Position numbers and translations under genes: made by a program
NCBI RefSeq assembly: GCF_026213295.1
Contig: NC_079414.1
Coordinates: 13,606,350 to 13,670,349, forward strand
Length of the DNA stretch: 64,000 nt
Reading direction: 5' to 3'
From: Gadus chalcogrammus
Lineage: Eukaryota; Chordata; Actinopteri; Gadiformes; Gadidae
Shown here: one piece after another, positions 12,901-24,113 of the stretch
Numbering within the stretch: the stretch's first letter is position 1
Layout: each line of letters opens with the position of its first letter
The notes under the pieces: generated by a model
Told to the model about the DNA's origin: nothing
What the model saw: only the letters and a program-made list of their open reading frames with translations
Databases searched by the model: none

Positions 12901-14600
12901 AACAGCACATACAAAGTATGTTCGGATCACCTGATGATATTCTGCGCCAACTACTAGTCCTACTCATAAATAACATGTTGATCTACAATGTCCAAATTGA
13001 ATCGACCGATTCAAATCCAGACAATTTGTTGACCTCTTTAGTAACTTAAGAAGATCAGTTCAGAGCAAACACAAACTAAATAGAGCTGTATGTAGTGAGG
13101 CTCAGTGTAGATAACCATGGGCAGTGGCGACAGTGCAGGCTTTACTGAGAGGAGTCTCCAAACTTCTATGTCACATAGAGGTCTATGTCCTGACCCCAAC
13201 CATGGTTGCGTGTCTCATTGTTTGTTGGAAAAAAAAAGCTGTGCAAGACAACAATAAAATATAAGAATGAATCACAGCCAAAAGAATGTATCCACTTAAC
13301 AAGTCAATATGGCGAGGGTGAAATGCTGAACAGATCGTTGATGGCAGATAGCAGTCAAATCAGGGGCCAGATCAGGGCCAGCAACAGAGGGCATGGGTGA
13401 TTTTGCGGGTGTAGGACGATCAGGCGAGATACAGTCAATCAAACGATTACAAAACAATTCTACTTAAATCATATGGCCACCGCTACCAAGGTTGTATTGT
13501 GCAGCGCCGGACGACTCACTGAAAAGGGTCTAGGCAGCGAGGTTGTGCCTGTCAGTTCCATGCCACGACTGTTACTGAAAATGAGTCCACAAAGTACTTA
13601 GGCTGCTAACTGGTTCTCAGTTGGCCGATTCCTGTAGAAAGCCCACCCACTAACAGCTCCATGAAGTATAACAGAGTAGGTATTACCAGTGCTTACAATG
13701 GGAAGACTATATAACATACTTTAGAAGGAGCACACTTAATCAATTTGGTGCTGAACAATTGGACAAAAAAAGAAAAACTGCTGACGAACAATTCAAAGTC
13801 ATCATTTTTTTTTTAAACTATGGAATTTATCATGTGTGAAACGTGGAACTATTTCTGAGTTAGTTGATTATACCAGACAGAGCTGCTGTAGGAAGATATT
13901 GGACGGGGTTTGGGGGGATGTAACTGTAGCGACGTTATAACAATAGGCTTATTTAGAAGAACTAAGCAGCCTCAGTAAATGAGGTCAAGAACTCAGTGTC
14001 ATGGTAATCGAAGTAGGATATCAGTGTTACTTTGTAAAACTTATAAACTTTGTTGACACAAAGCAAGTTTATATTTCCTGAGGGAACCAATGTTGCTCTT
14101 TAAATACAATTTCACGATAGATTAACAAATGGCATACTTCTGCAAATAATTAATACAGCTGTCACAGGTTATACAACGGCAGACTGTCATGTATTGTTCC
14201 TATCCATGGGACCGGGATTCATGTTTGCGTCGATGCCTACAAATAACGATCGCTATTTGAACAGTGGGATATTCATCAATACTCTGCAGCAACAATGAAG
14301 AACATTTGGACCTAATTACCTGAATCATCGTGGTTCCCACTTGCAGCCATGACTTTAGACGTGTTCAGAAGAAGTTTAACAGCGCCAAAATAACTACACT
14401 GGCCCGTATTTTGGCCCCGTATTTCCCGTCAGTGAACCGTTGACGACTACCACTTGGTTCGGTCATTGATGTATAACCTGAAGGGACGTATAATATATAA
14501 TAAATAGGTGACAGTTTTCGGGAATATACATGAGGCAGCGGGAGTAGCTCGGCAGTGTTGTTGCCGCTGGCCGAAGCGCTTCCCTCAAGATCATGTGACG
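9990..14600. other. Intergenic or 5' intron stretch without recognised genes
   Basis: I found no conserved coding exon. Short open frames, for example minus 12010-12291 and plus 10519-10818, lack family resemblance and splice support. The stretch is moderately AT-rich. The sequence around 11090-11400 looks like repetitive fish DNA but I could not define its ends. Confidence 0.5.
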
Positions 14601-14638
14601 TAAACCACATGACACACCAAAAGAGGGGGGGGAGACAA

Positions 14639-15155
14639 TAGAGTGGCGAAGTCACGCCTCCCAGTTGTTATATGCCCCGGATTACACATATGTTGTTTGT
14701 GGATTTAAATGATAGATTTTTATGCCAAGAGTTTGCCCGTTTATTGTGCAATTGTTCAGTTAAAGGCTGTAGAGAAAACACAATGAGAAAGACTACACGT
14801 CCCCTATTTGATGTCACGCTCCCTGCGACTGGCGTGGACAAGACCGACAATCTCCCCATCGGAATAACTGAAACTCTCCACATGCCCCAACTTAAAATGG
14901 TTTTCACCTCTTTTGATGCTTTTATCCTCCCCTTGGAAAAAAAAACTAACATTATCAAACTCCTTCACGAAAATGTTTAGTTTCTTTGCATTAAAAAATT
15001 ATCATTTAAATCCAAACAACATATGTGTAATCCGGGGCATATAAAGACTGGGTCCAGGAAATAATTACTTTCTCTCCATTGAAACCCATTCATATTTTTC
15101 GATCTCATAGGTCCCACGGGCTCTACCGGAAGGGGCGTGACTTCGCCACTCCATA
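14639..15155. mobile_element. Outer inverted-repeat element containing a second element
   Basis: GAGTGGCGAAGTCACGCC near 14641 and its complement GGCGTGACTTCGCCACTC near 15136 form an inverted pair. Between them lies the separate element at 14671-15041. The outer termini and duplication are not clear, so this is a probable MITE-like or palindromic element that was later invaded. Confidence 0.55.
14671..15041. mobile_element. 371-bp terminal-inverted-repeat element with TA duplication
   Basis: The ends TATGCCCCGGATTACACATA and its complement are continued by tgttgtttg..gatttaaatgata on both sides, giving inverted repeats of about 50 bp. The element is bracketed by TA at 14669-14670 and 15042-15043, as expected for Tc1/mariner-type insertion. 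A 102-codon open frame crosses most of it, but I do not recognise the product and it may be accidental. Confidence 0.7.
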
Positions 15156-15639
15156 AAAGCGTAGTGACTGATGCGTATTAACGAGTGGGAATGCAGATTT
15201 CCCTTTTCCTCGGTTTTAATAAAGATAAATGTATCAAATACACATTAAAGTATTCATTTGGTGTATATTCTAAGCAGTTTCTGTATTTAAATGCTTTACA
15301 TTTTTTTGATTTTTTTTCTTTTGTCACCGCAGACTAAAACTACATTTACAACTTGCCAACTTAACATAGAACTCAAATCAAAACAATGTTTTCAGAATAG
15401 TTTATTAGTATATTTCTTTGAACTTTAACAGAAAACAAAAACACCATGAACACTATCGTAAGAGTGTGCTGCAACGAAATAACCTTCACATACAATTTGG
15501 ATCCATTTTGTTACGTTTCTAAAATGAACCATGTTGTTCACACGACAGTATGCCCTGTTAACCCTAGTGGAGTTTACATGTTAGCCTTTGTGCCACTGTC
15601 ACCATTGTGGCAGCCATCATTAAATAAGTTGTACATACA

Positions 15640-15645
15640 TTTATT
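15640..15645 (-). terminator. Probable poly(A) signal of TRAPPC5
   Basis: TTTATT on the plus strand gives AATAAA on the minus strand, about 190 bp past the TRAPPC5 stop codon. It is the first canonical signal that I noticed downstream. Confidence 0.5.
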
Positions 15646-15834
15646 TAATCTGGCACGTCACTGATGCTCTGGTTTTGGGCCTATGGCACCATCCAGAGAG
15701 ACCCCTAAAATACTACCTCATTGTTTAAAAACCTCTGAGAATGTTTAGTTAAAAGTCTTGGGACAGTTCGATGGAGCTAAAAGCAGCCGCTTGTATACCT
15801 CTCCTCCCCTTCCTTCCCTCTCACTCACACACCT

Positions 15835-16493
15835 CTATCTGCCCTCCAGGGCCTTGTCTCTGGCTATCACCGCCTCGTCGAACTTGATCATGAGGGTGGT
15901 GCCCTTGTGCCAGTGGACGGTGACCTTGGCGGGGAAGCCACTGTGGGTGAGGATGGCCTCCACCACCCCGCCTGTGAATGCGGCGCAGTTCAAGCTGCTG
16001 TTATCCTTGGGTACTGAGATGTACAGGTTGACCAGGGGCTCCTTCTCTATGATGTAGTAGGTCTTGTCGTCGTCGTTGGCTTGCTCCAGCTTGTCAGCCT
16101 CTTTGCCGAAAAGGGACTTCCACACGGATACCTGTAGACAAATGCCCTTTTAATATGTCATTCCCACATAAGTACGTGCGTGCATGCATGCACGAGGACG
16201 GACCAACAGACACACTCCTTTACCTTGATGAAAAGAAGTATGTTCAAGACTTTGGTTTCCCTCTTTCCGTTCTTCTCCCTCAGAACCAGGACGTCCAGCA
16301 GGCTGACCCCTACGCCCTGGCCCATCTCTGCCAGCCGAGCCTGGAGTTCGGACACGGAGTAGACTCTACTCTGACAATACTGCACCATCTCGGAGAACAG
16401 CAGAGCGAACGCGCTGACGCTCACTTCTGTTTTGGGCCGAGTAAGTGGTCGCTCAAGAATAGCGGACTTCCCTTTGGTGAACCGAGTCTCCAT
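15835..16493 (-). CDS. trappc5: TRAPPC5, trafficking protein particle complex subunit 5
   Basis: This is a subunit of the TRAPP tethering complexes, which act as Rab1/Ypt1-family exchange factors at ER-Golgi membranes (Bet3-like fold, yeast Trs31 orthologue). Two coding exons, 16224-16493 and 15835-16131, join in phase 0 as ...NILLFIK|VSVWKSLFG... and give 188 aa, the usual family length. The start is the ATG at 16493 (METRFTKGKSAIL), three bases after a splice acceptor, so the 5' UTR is split. The protein ends ...ARDKALEGR followed by TAG. All typical blocks are present: LLFSEMVQYCQSRV, VLREKNGKRETK, YYIIEKEPLVN, NCAAFTGG. The gene runs divergently from PGLYRP2, about 1 kb away. No abnormality was seen. 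Confidence 0.97.
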
Positions 16494-16763
16494 CTTCTAT
16501 TAGGATAAACATAAGAATAAAGGGAATAGAGAGGGTTGAGGCGGAGCATCAGCAAATACTAAATGTGCAAATTTGTCAACCGGGGGAATCATGCATTTTT
16601 AAAGGTTTCGCGCAAATACAACAAGGGGTCAAATAAGCTAGCCACAGTTGCAAATATCGGCTGTAATGCAATTGTTAGATTGTACAAGAGTATAATCCAC
16701 ATTAATACACAATACATTATACAAACAAAGATACGTTTCATCCATGAATGTATGTAGACCTAC

Positions 16764-16850
16764 CAATGTTATCGTCTTGGTAGAAATGCTTCCTCTTCCG
16801 GGTGTTAACGTCATGTCGTCACATGTCACGTTCAAAAAGCCACGTGACGA
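16764..16850 (-). promoter_or_regulatory. TRAPPC5 5' non-coding exon and proximal promoter (predicted)
   Basis: An acceptor (CCTAATAG|AAG) sits just before the TRAPPC5 start codon, and a matching donor (CATTG|GTAGGT) occurs at 16764, so a first non-coding exon probably ends there. Upstream on the minus strand are an ETS-type core (CCGGAAG) and a CRE-like half site (TGACGTTA). At 16839-16848 lies GCCACGTGAC, nine of ten bases of the CLEAR element bound by TFEB/TFE3. The motifs are visible; the function is inferred. Confidence 0.45.
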
Positions 16851-17542
16851 AAATAACTGCACCGTTATGAAACCTTTACGCAACAGAATAATCCAAAAAT
16901 AAATTCTTAAATTACTACAATGAGAATGCATTCATATTTGTAACCAAATGTTGGATCCTACTTAGACTCACATTTTAGTATTTACCTAATATACAATTAT
17001 GAAAAACGTTCAATGCCACATTGTGGCATAGAACATAGCTTGGGTCTCACGTGTAACTACTGTTAATTATTATAGAAGCATGCCAAGCATAAACCACAGG
17101 TCTATGATGCCTAATGATGTGCATGGGTAGGTAGCTATTGAGTTAATTAACATTTCACTATGCTAGCATGTGTAACCTAGAAACAAGCTGTACCAGACTT
17201 TGTTTTCAGAATGACACAAGTCAACTTTGGCTTAATCAATATTTGTAAGCATCAGTGTACACAAACCCTCCCCTCGTGGGGGAACACAAGACCAAAATCA
17301 CATACACAACTCACCAACTATTTGTGTGGAGAGTTGAACGTTACAGAAAACACGTCCAGGACGAACTCAAATCACCGGGGATGTCTAATCATTAAGAGAT
17401 TATTGTAGCTAGGCCTAAGTTTAAAAAAAAGATCCCACCAAACTGTAATGGTGAGTGTTTTTTCGGAACATCAATTTTTTTAAACATCAATGTTTCGGGA
17501 ACCTAAGAGATTCTTGACAGGTACGGGTAAATCAAGGACAGC

Positions 17543-19441
17543 ATGGCCTCGTTTGGGACATTCTGGCTGCTTCTGGCGGTCTCATTTCAAGGCGCCCATA
17601 GCCTTCCTGCAGGTACATGTCATTCATTTTAATAATTAATAAAAAAAACTTTCCCCCCCTTATTCCAAATAGGCCTATTAAATTAGCCACTGCTTCTCTA
17701 TAGTAATTACTTGAAGTCTTATGACAGTATTTTATTGAGATAGTTGTGTTAACATATGGATAGGATTAATTTAATATCTAATTCAGTTAGACGGAGACCT
17801 AACAGTTTAATTATTTCTCCATTGACAGGTTGTTTATTTTTTATTGTTTAATGGAAATCTTAGGTTTCAAACTCCCACCTGCATATTGCTTGATGTCAAG
17901 GAACATTAATGACCTATAGGCAAGCCTTCCCTTTTGTAAATGATTACACAGTCGATTATACACTCTCACTTTTCTCCAATAGTACTTTTTTCTGGTCAGA
18001 TTAGGACCATATTTGCGAATGCTTGGTACTGGTTGTCTTTCTTAAAAAATGAGGATGTGTAAAGTTTTTTCTAACAAATATATATATTCACCAGGGAGTA
18101 CACCTGGGCTTATGTACATTCCCCTAATTCTAATTTGCATAAGGTGCCCTCAGGTTTTTAATTCCAACTCTTATAAAACACAAAAGCAGCACCTTTTTAC
18201 AAAGTGAGGAACCTCTAACCACAGAGGCCAGTTTCAACCGCCCACTTTATTATTTATTGAATGCTTCAGTGTGAACCGCCTACCTGCTTATTGTTCATTG
18301 GTTCATTCCAATGTCAACTGCCCACCTTCTTATGTTTATTGGTTCGCTCCAGTGTCAAACACCAACCTGCTTATTGTTCATTGGTTAGCTCCAGTGTCAA
18401 CTCCCCACCTGCGCAGCATGGAGAGCTTCATCAGCGCCGTGGAGCAGGTGGAACAGTCCAACCCCTCCCTGACCCCGCTGGCCCTGGTCAGAGCCTTACG
18501 GAGGATCGCAGGCCACGACGACCCACTCACCGTGCACTACCTCGGTGCCTCCAACCGCCTCCCCGTCCTCTCGGCCACCCTGGACCAGGCCATCCTGAAC
18601 GCCTCCTCCTTCAGCTTCTTCGACAAGGCCGTGCACCACATTGTGACGGACCAGGGGGAGGAGCGGGGGGTGGTGCTGGCCCCGGACGGCACCACGGTGG
18701 CCCTGGCTCCCCTGCTGCTGGGCATCGAGGCGGGGCTGAGGGCCCGGGAGGCGGAGGTGGGGGCGGAGACAGAGCAGGAGGGCGGAGCGTCCGGCGTGGC
18801 GGCCTTTGGGGTCTTCCCCCTCACCCTGGGAAGGTCTCTGGGCCTGTCCTTCCTCAGCCTGCAGGACTTCTCGGCCGACCTGCGTCTCGGGCCCGGCGGC
18901 TGCTGGGACAGCGTGGAGCAGCCCAGGGTGTTCCGGCTGTCCCGGACGCCCACCCTGGCCACCGACGCCCTGATCAACGGGGGTATGGACGGGGCCATCC
19001 TGGGCACCGCCCTCGGCAACCTGTCGCGGGCCGCCCCGCCGCCGCCGCCGACCAGGCTCAGCGCCACGCTGAGGGGGTACTACGGCTACGTGCTGAACGA
19101 GGGCCGCGGCCTGGAGGAGCTGAGGGGCCATGCCAGCGCCAAGCGGCGGCAGAGCTCCAGGAGCCTGCTGGAGCCGCTGGACCCCGAGAGGCAGGTGATG
19201 GAGACGCTGGTGATGGTGTGGAAGCTGGAGAAGACGGAGTGGATCGCCCTGGACGACGGCGTTGAGGTGTCGGTGAAGGAGGGGCTGAAGGCCTTCACTC
19301 ACATGTACTGGGGTAAGAGCTGCCCCTGCGATCCACCCCCGAGGTAAACAGTGGGGAATAACTACGGCAAGCATGCAGGAGTGTTGTATATAAATGGTAA
19401 ATATATATAGAAAAAAAATGATACCCATACACCACTCCTTA

Positions 19442-19479
<38 letters not shown>

Positions 19480-20665
19480 GTACATTTAAAAAATAAATTT
19501 ATATAAAATAGGAATTGCCAATATGCCCACAATATAAAAAAAAAGAAACAAGAAATAAATGTTATACCTACAGTGAGACAGGGTTTACCAACTAATCAAT
19601 TATGGAGGTTTTGTTAAGATATCAAGTAAAAATGATTTTCTTTGTCAATAACGTTATAACGTAATACTTTTGGGGCTCTCTTCCACAAATGAATATCAAC
19701 CCCTGGTTCTTAGTCAAAGGTCTTGCCCTGTCTTTTGGCCAATGCATCGGGCCACCAGATTCCACTGTCACACCTGTCCTTTGTGTTAGTGCTAATCAAC
19801 CTCTCCAAATAGTTGAGTCCCCCTACACAGGGGGGGGAGTCACACTTTTACCTCCCAGTGCCCGGACCACTCACCCTCCGTCTTGGGTCTTCCCTGTGCG
19901 CAGACTGCCCTCCCATTATCTCTCGGTGCCAGTGGGGAGCGGAGGTCATCCGAGGCACTCACTCGCCTCTGTCCCCCCCGCTGCCCTACCTCTACATCCA
20001 TCACACCTACCAGCCCTCGACGCCCTGCCTGTCCTTCCCAGCCTGCTCCAGAGACATGAGGGCCATGCAGCGCTTCCATCAGGACGAGCGGGGCTGGAAA
20101 GACATCGGATACAGGTACAACCCTCCTTCATCGTTGATAGAATGCACGTCTGGAACCGCTTGGTGAACATTGAGTGAATTGAGAGCCGTCCTATCACGGC
20201 ACTTGATTTGGGTATTGAACGAAAGGGCCACTGTTTGCATGAATTATAAAATACATAACCCAACAGCAACATGTTAATAGTTTCCTATAGTTCAACACAA
20301 CTATACTACATCTATGCCTTGTGAAGAACATAATTTATGTATTTTTTTGTTATCCCCCTCCAAGCTTTGTGGTGGGCTCTGATGGCTATGTTTACGAGGG
20401 CAGAGGATGGCATAACCGCGGGGCGCACACTAGGGATCGCAATTCCGTCGGCTACGGCGTGGCGATCATCGGCAACTACATATCCACTCTGCCTTCGCGC
20501 TACTCCATGGACCTGCTGCGCCACCGTCTGGTACAGTGTGCGGTCGACGGGGGGAGACTGGCTGTAAACTATACCCTACTGGGACACCGTCAAGTGGTGA
20601 ATACCTCCTGCCCTGGCGACGCCTTCTATTCGGAAATCAGTACCTGGGATCGCTTCGGGAAATGA
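17543..20665 (+). CDS. pglyrp2: Peptidoglycan recognition protein 2 (N-acetylmuramoyl-L-alanine amidase)
   Basis: This is a secreted zinc amidase that cuts the lactyl bond between muramic acid and the stem peptide of bacterial peptidoglycan. Four exons, 17543-17612, 18395-19312, 19904-20114 and 20365-20665, join in phase to 499 aa. A signal peptide (MASFGTFWLLLAVSFQGAHS) comes first. The long PGLYRP2-specific N-terminal region follows (VVLAPDGTTVALAPLLLGIEAG, GCWDSVEQPRVF, LINGGMDGAILG). The C-terminal PGRP/amidase domain runs from DCPPIISRCQWGA to the end. The zinc ligands are present: His in YLYIHHTY, then His and Cys in LLGHRQVVNTSCPGD. The catalytic Cys-type ligand is retained, so activity is expected. 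The large exon 2 is strikingly GC-rich compared with its AT-rich flanks. An ATTAAA at 20752 may be the poly(A) signal. Confidence 0.95.
18261..18418 (+). repeat. 42-bp tandem repeat overlapping PGLYRP2 exon 2 acceptor
   Basis: Four copies, spaced 41-42 bp apart, share ttgttcattggtt, ctccagtgtcaac and cccacctgc. Acceptor-like AG positions are 18269, 18352 and 18394; the second copy has AA instead (18311). The phase shows that 18394 is the functional acceptor (exon begins at 18395). Confidence 0.85.
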
Positions 20666-20759
20666 TAGGATCCAAAAGCAAAACCATTCACAAACATAAT
20701 GTCCCTTATGTTACCTTACCATTGAAAACCATATGGTAATTTATATGATTGATTAAATG

Positions 20760-21392
20760 TCATCTCTGAAGTCTCCAAGTGGTTATCTTTTATATCCATG
20801 GTCATGGACTATGTTTTCCATTCAATTGCTAGCATTTTGTGTCTTCGTTTTAAGCTTCTTTTTAATGGTCAAAAATAATTTACGTTAGGGTAGTCGATCA
20901 GGGAGAATTGATGCGGAAAAGAGGAAGGCTGACACTATAAAGCATGCGGAGAGGTTTGAAAACTTGAAGTGCATAAATGGCAGACGAAGGTAATAATTTG
21001 TATTTCATAGGAAAAGTCTGGTTCACTTGAACCATAATGTCTTTATGAATTTAACGAATGACACGTCTAGGGAAATTGAGGCCTAGATTATTACCGGTAG
21101 TAACGAGGCATGACGGTGGAAACACCGCGCCACGATGATGAGATCTGGGAAATATACGACTCCGGTGATACTTTGGATCATAGCAGATATTAATAGCCTA
21201 CCGTCGATTTACTCAAGCTCCTCAATCATGAGTGATGGCAATAGATCTGGTCCATTTGGGAGGCAAAACGTTGTAGGCTACTTCTAAGTTGTTTCAGTGT
21301 AACAGTGCCACCCCATGGCCAATATTTCCTCACTACAATATTTTGTTACTCGTTTTTAATACAACCCCGGATAGAACTCTAACCCTAATACC
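20760..21392. other. Intergenic stretch downstream of PGLYRP2
   Basis: No gene is recognised. A short open stretch near 20900-20995 is lysine/arginine rich but has no recognisable family and no splice support. Confidence 0.4.
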
Positions 21393-22774
21393 CAGTGGCG
21401 AACTTAGCCCTTTGGGTGCTCCAGGCAAACAGTCATTTGGGGGCCCCTGCATCTACCGGTCTCAGTACCTTATATCGCATAATGAGATACTCCATACAAG
21501 GGATGAACAAAAGTCACTATCCTTCTTTCATGCAAATGTTAATTATCTATTTACAAATTGAAAATAACATACAAAACAATAAGATTAGTTATGTTGACAC
21601 ATTACACTGACTGTTAACCTTAAGTCCTCATTTACCTGAGGGTTTCCAGAAACCACTACTGGAAACCCACTGATAGCTGCTTCCAGCTATCACTATATTT
21701 CCTGTGCTCTTCAGACCTTTCATGGTTGATTAGATGCATTGCGAGGTTATTCTAGCCTTTAAATCCTTCCTCACTCAGTTTTTTTTGTTTTCCAGAAAGG
21801 CAACAACAAAAGCAAAAAACACGGTCTGCACGGTCTCTCACTGTAGACTAACCAAGACCTGTTCACCCTCTCACCATTTTTCATTACTATGTAATAGTAT
21901 GCTTTTGTGAATCTGCGGCCCTTGGGCCAGAGTGCTTGGTCATCCACAAGAATATGTGTGCACCTGCCCAAGACACAGCAGCTTGGGCCAGAGTGCTGGG
22001 TCATCCACAAGAATATGTGTCTCGCAGTCATTGTTATCGTTATTGTCATCAATTTCAATAACCAAAGTGGAAGAAGGAGAGTGAGAAATATTCACTACCA
22101 GTTGTGCATCATCTCCGTCAGTTTGTTGACACACGTCATTAGCATCGCTGCTGGCTGAGCCAGAGCCACTTGGAATGAAAGGAGCAGTAACGTGACAGCA
22201 AACGACGTTGACGGCTGCTCTTGATCCGCCGACGGTCCCGCTGCCACTGCGGTGGCTGTAAAACAGCTGGATAGCTTTGGCAGCTTTGAAAGAAAGTCCT
22301 GCCTTTGGTCTTTCTTCTTCTTTTTATTTGATCCCGCTTTCGTACGATCGCTTCATGTTTCACTCGATTTATGTCTCACTCGATTTCTCTCTCTCTCTCT
22401 CTTTCCGCTTACTGTTTTGAATTTGACATAATTTCCGCATACGCGTGATGAGCGTGATGCGCGTAACATGGAATACCCATGTAGTGCAGACTGAAGGGGG
22501 GTGCACACGGAAAGATCGTCAAAACATGAGTAATTAGACATCCCGATGCTACTATTGTGAAGAGATTTTTATAAAAATAATAAATATGGGGACAAAATAT
22601 ATGCATTGGGGCCCTCTTGACCAGATCAATATTGTAAATAAGAAACTGTTCTTAATGTTTTATCTGGAAAAATAAAGGTAAAAAAAAAAAAAAATTGGGG
22701 GCCCCAAAAACCTTCTATGGGGCCCGGGGCTCCAGGCAAATGCCTGGTTTGCCTAATAGTACGGCCCGCCACTG
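21393..22774. mobile_element. Non-autonomous hAT element with 8-bp duplication
   Basis: The ends CAGTGGCGAACTTAGCCC and its diverged complement (acggcccgccactg) are typical of hAT elements. The flanks repeat CTAATACC at 21385-21392 and 22775-22782, an exact 8-bp target-site duplication. Inside, a stretch of about 62 bp (gggccagagtgc..ggtcatccacaagaatatgtgt) is tandemly duplicated near 21910-22025. A poly-A stretch near 22680 suggests a further small retro-insertion. I see no intact transposase. Confidence 0.85.
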
Positions 22775-22789
22775 CTAATACCCACTAGA

Positions 22790-24100
22790 TGTTTATATAG
22801 GGAAGACTTACAAAGTGCGGGTTTAAGTTAACATTAGACCATGTTTTAGGAAAACATAGTATGAAATTTTCTCGCCGATGAGGTTTCTGAGAGAATAAGA
22901 AAAGATCAGATCGATCAGTCGATCTACCACCGGACAGTGGTAGAAACACACCCTTAGGAAATGGGACAGCAAGAGTCCCCTCACCTGGACCAAGCCACTC
23001 AAATCTTGGTTGGTTAATCCGAAATTTGCAGAAACATTTATCTCACTTGACTTAAGAACAGCAGCTTAAGGGTTTGTTATGAAGCTTATACATTATAACT
23101 TTAACAGTGGCTACTGGATAGGATTACCTACAGTCTTTTTTTTTTTTTAAGTCTAAAACTACCCTGTCCATTTAAATAGGGTAAGTCGTTTGTGATTTGT
23201 GTATGACTCTGCAGGAGACATCGCAGCCAAAAAGCCGGAGTAGCTGAAGGTTCGCACCTACAATAAAGTGGACGAAAATACCCCGGGAAAAGACTGTTCC
23301 AGCGTTGTTGTCCCAAGAGCACAGTGGTGAAACAGCTGACCAGTTAATAATTATAGATAATATATATTGTAAACTGAAGAAGGTCCTTTTTCACAAACGT
23401 CAGTGGACGGTATAGCTTTAGTCATTGCAAGTAGTATGAGAATGATTCTTAAGCGACCTCAATTTAATGAACAAATATGAAAGAGTCACTTTCTCAATCA
23501 TATACATATCAAGGCATCTATACATGTCAAATATGTAAGCAGTAGTTAGATATAATGGAAATAATGTTTTGTTTCCCGCACATAGACAGAATAATGTTTT
23601 TCATTTCTTGTTGGCCTCAATCGTTTTCATTTGATGAATTCTGGGCTTCAGAACAAAGAATGAAAGGCATTTCAACCCCGGATCATAAAAAAAATCAGTA
23701 ACAATCATCATCCACATTTAAAAGGTAATGTGTTAAACACCAAAAAACTAAAGTTTCGAAAAAATAAATATTGTTATGTTAGTAACTTATACAGTCCATG
23801 CGTCACAAATTGCTTGTAGATGAAAATATGTGTAACCTGGGCTTATGAACCTCATGAGTCTAACTAACTCCTACATTGACTAGTGCGAGCGGAGCGCAAT
23901 CGTACCATAACCTCCAAGGCCCAACATTCGATCCTATCAACAATAATTACGTGCTTAAAAGATATGCCCTGCATATTTCATTGGCCTGCTGCAGCCTACT
24001 ATCGTGGTATGGCTTCAGTTGGCCTTTGGAGCAAGATCCCCTTGACTTCTAATACAATTCATAGCATGCTAATCCCCCTTCCTGCCTGACCGACCTTCCC
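22790..24100. other. Intergenic stretch without recognised features
   Basis: AT-rich non-coding sequence between the hAT element and the 3' end of the GFI1-like gene. The 3' part may be 3' UTR of that minus-strand gene, but I could not fix a poly(A) signal. Confidence 0.4.
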
Positions 24101-24113
24101 TCCTGCGAGTTAG

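Noticed and set aside
18261..19485. Overlapping 334-codon (+) and 329-codon (-) frames over PGLYRP2 exon 2
   Set aside because: Shadows of the GC-rich coding exon in other frames; only the 18395-19312 frame joins in phase with the other exons and matches the family.
20890..21000. Basic open stretch (EKRKADTIKHAERFENLK)
   Set aside because: Too short, no splice context and no recognised family.
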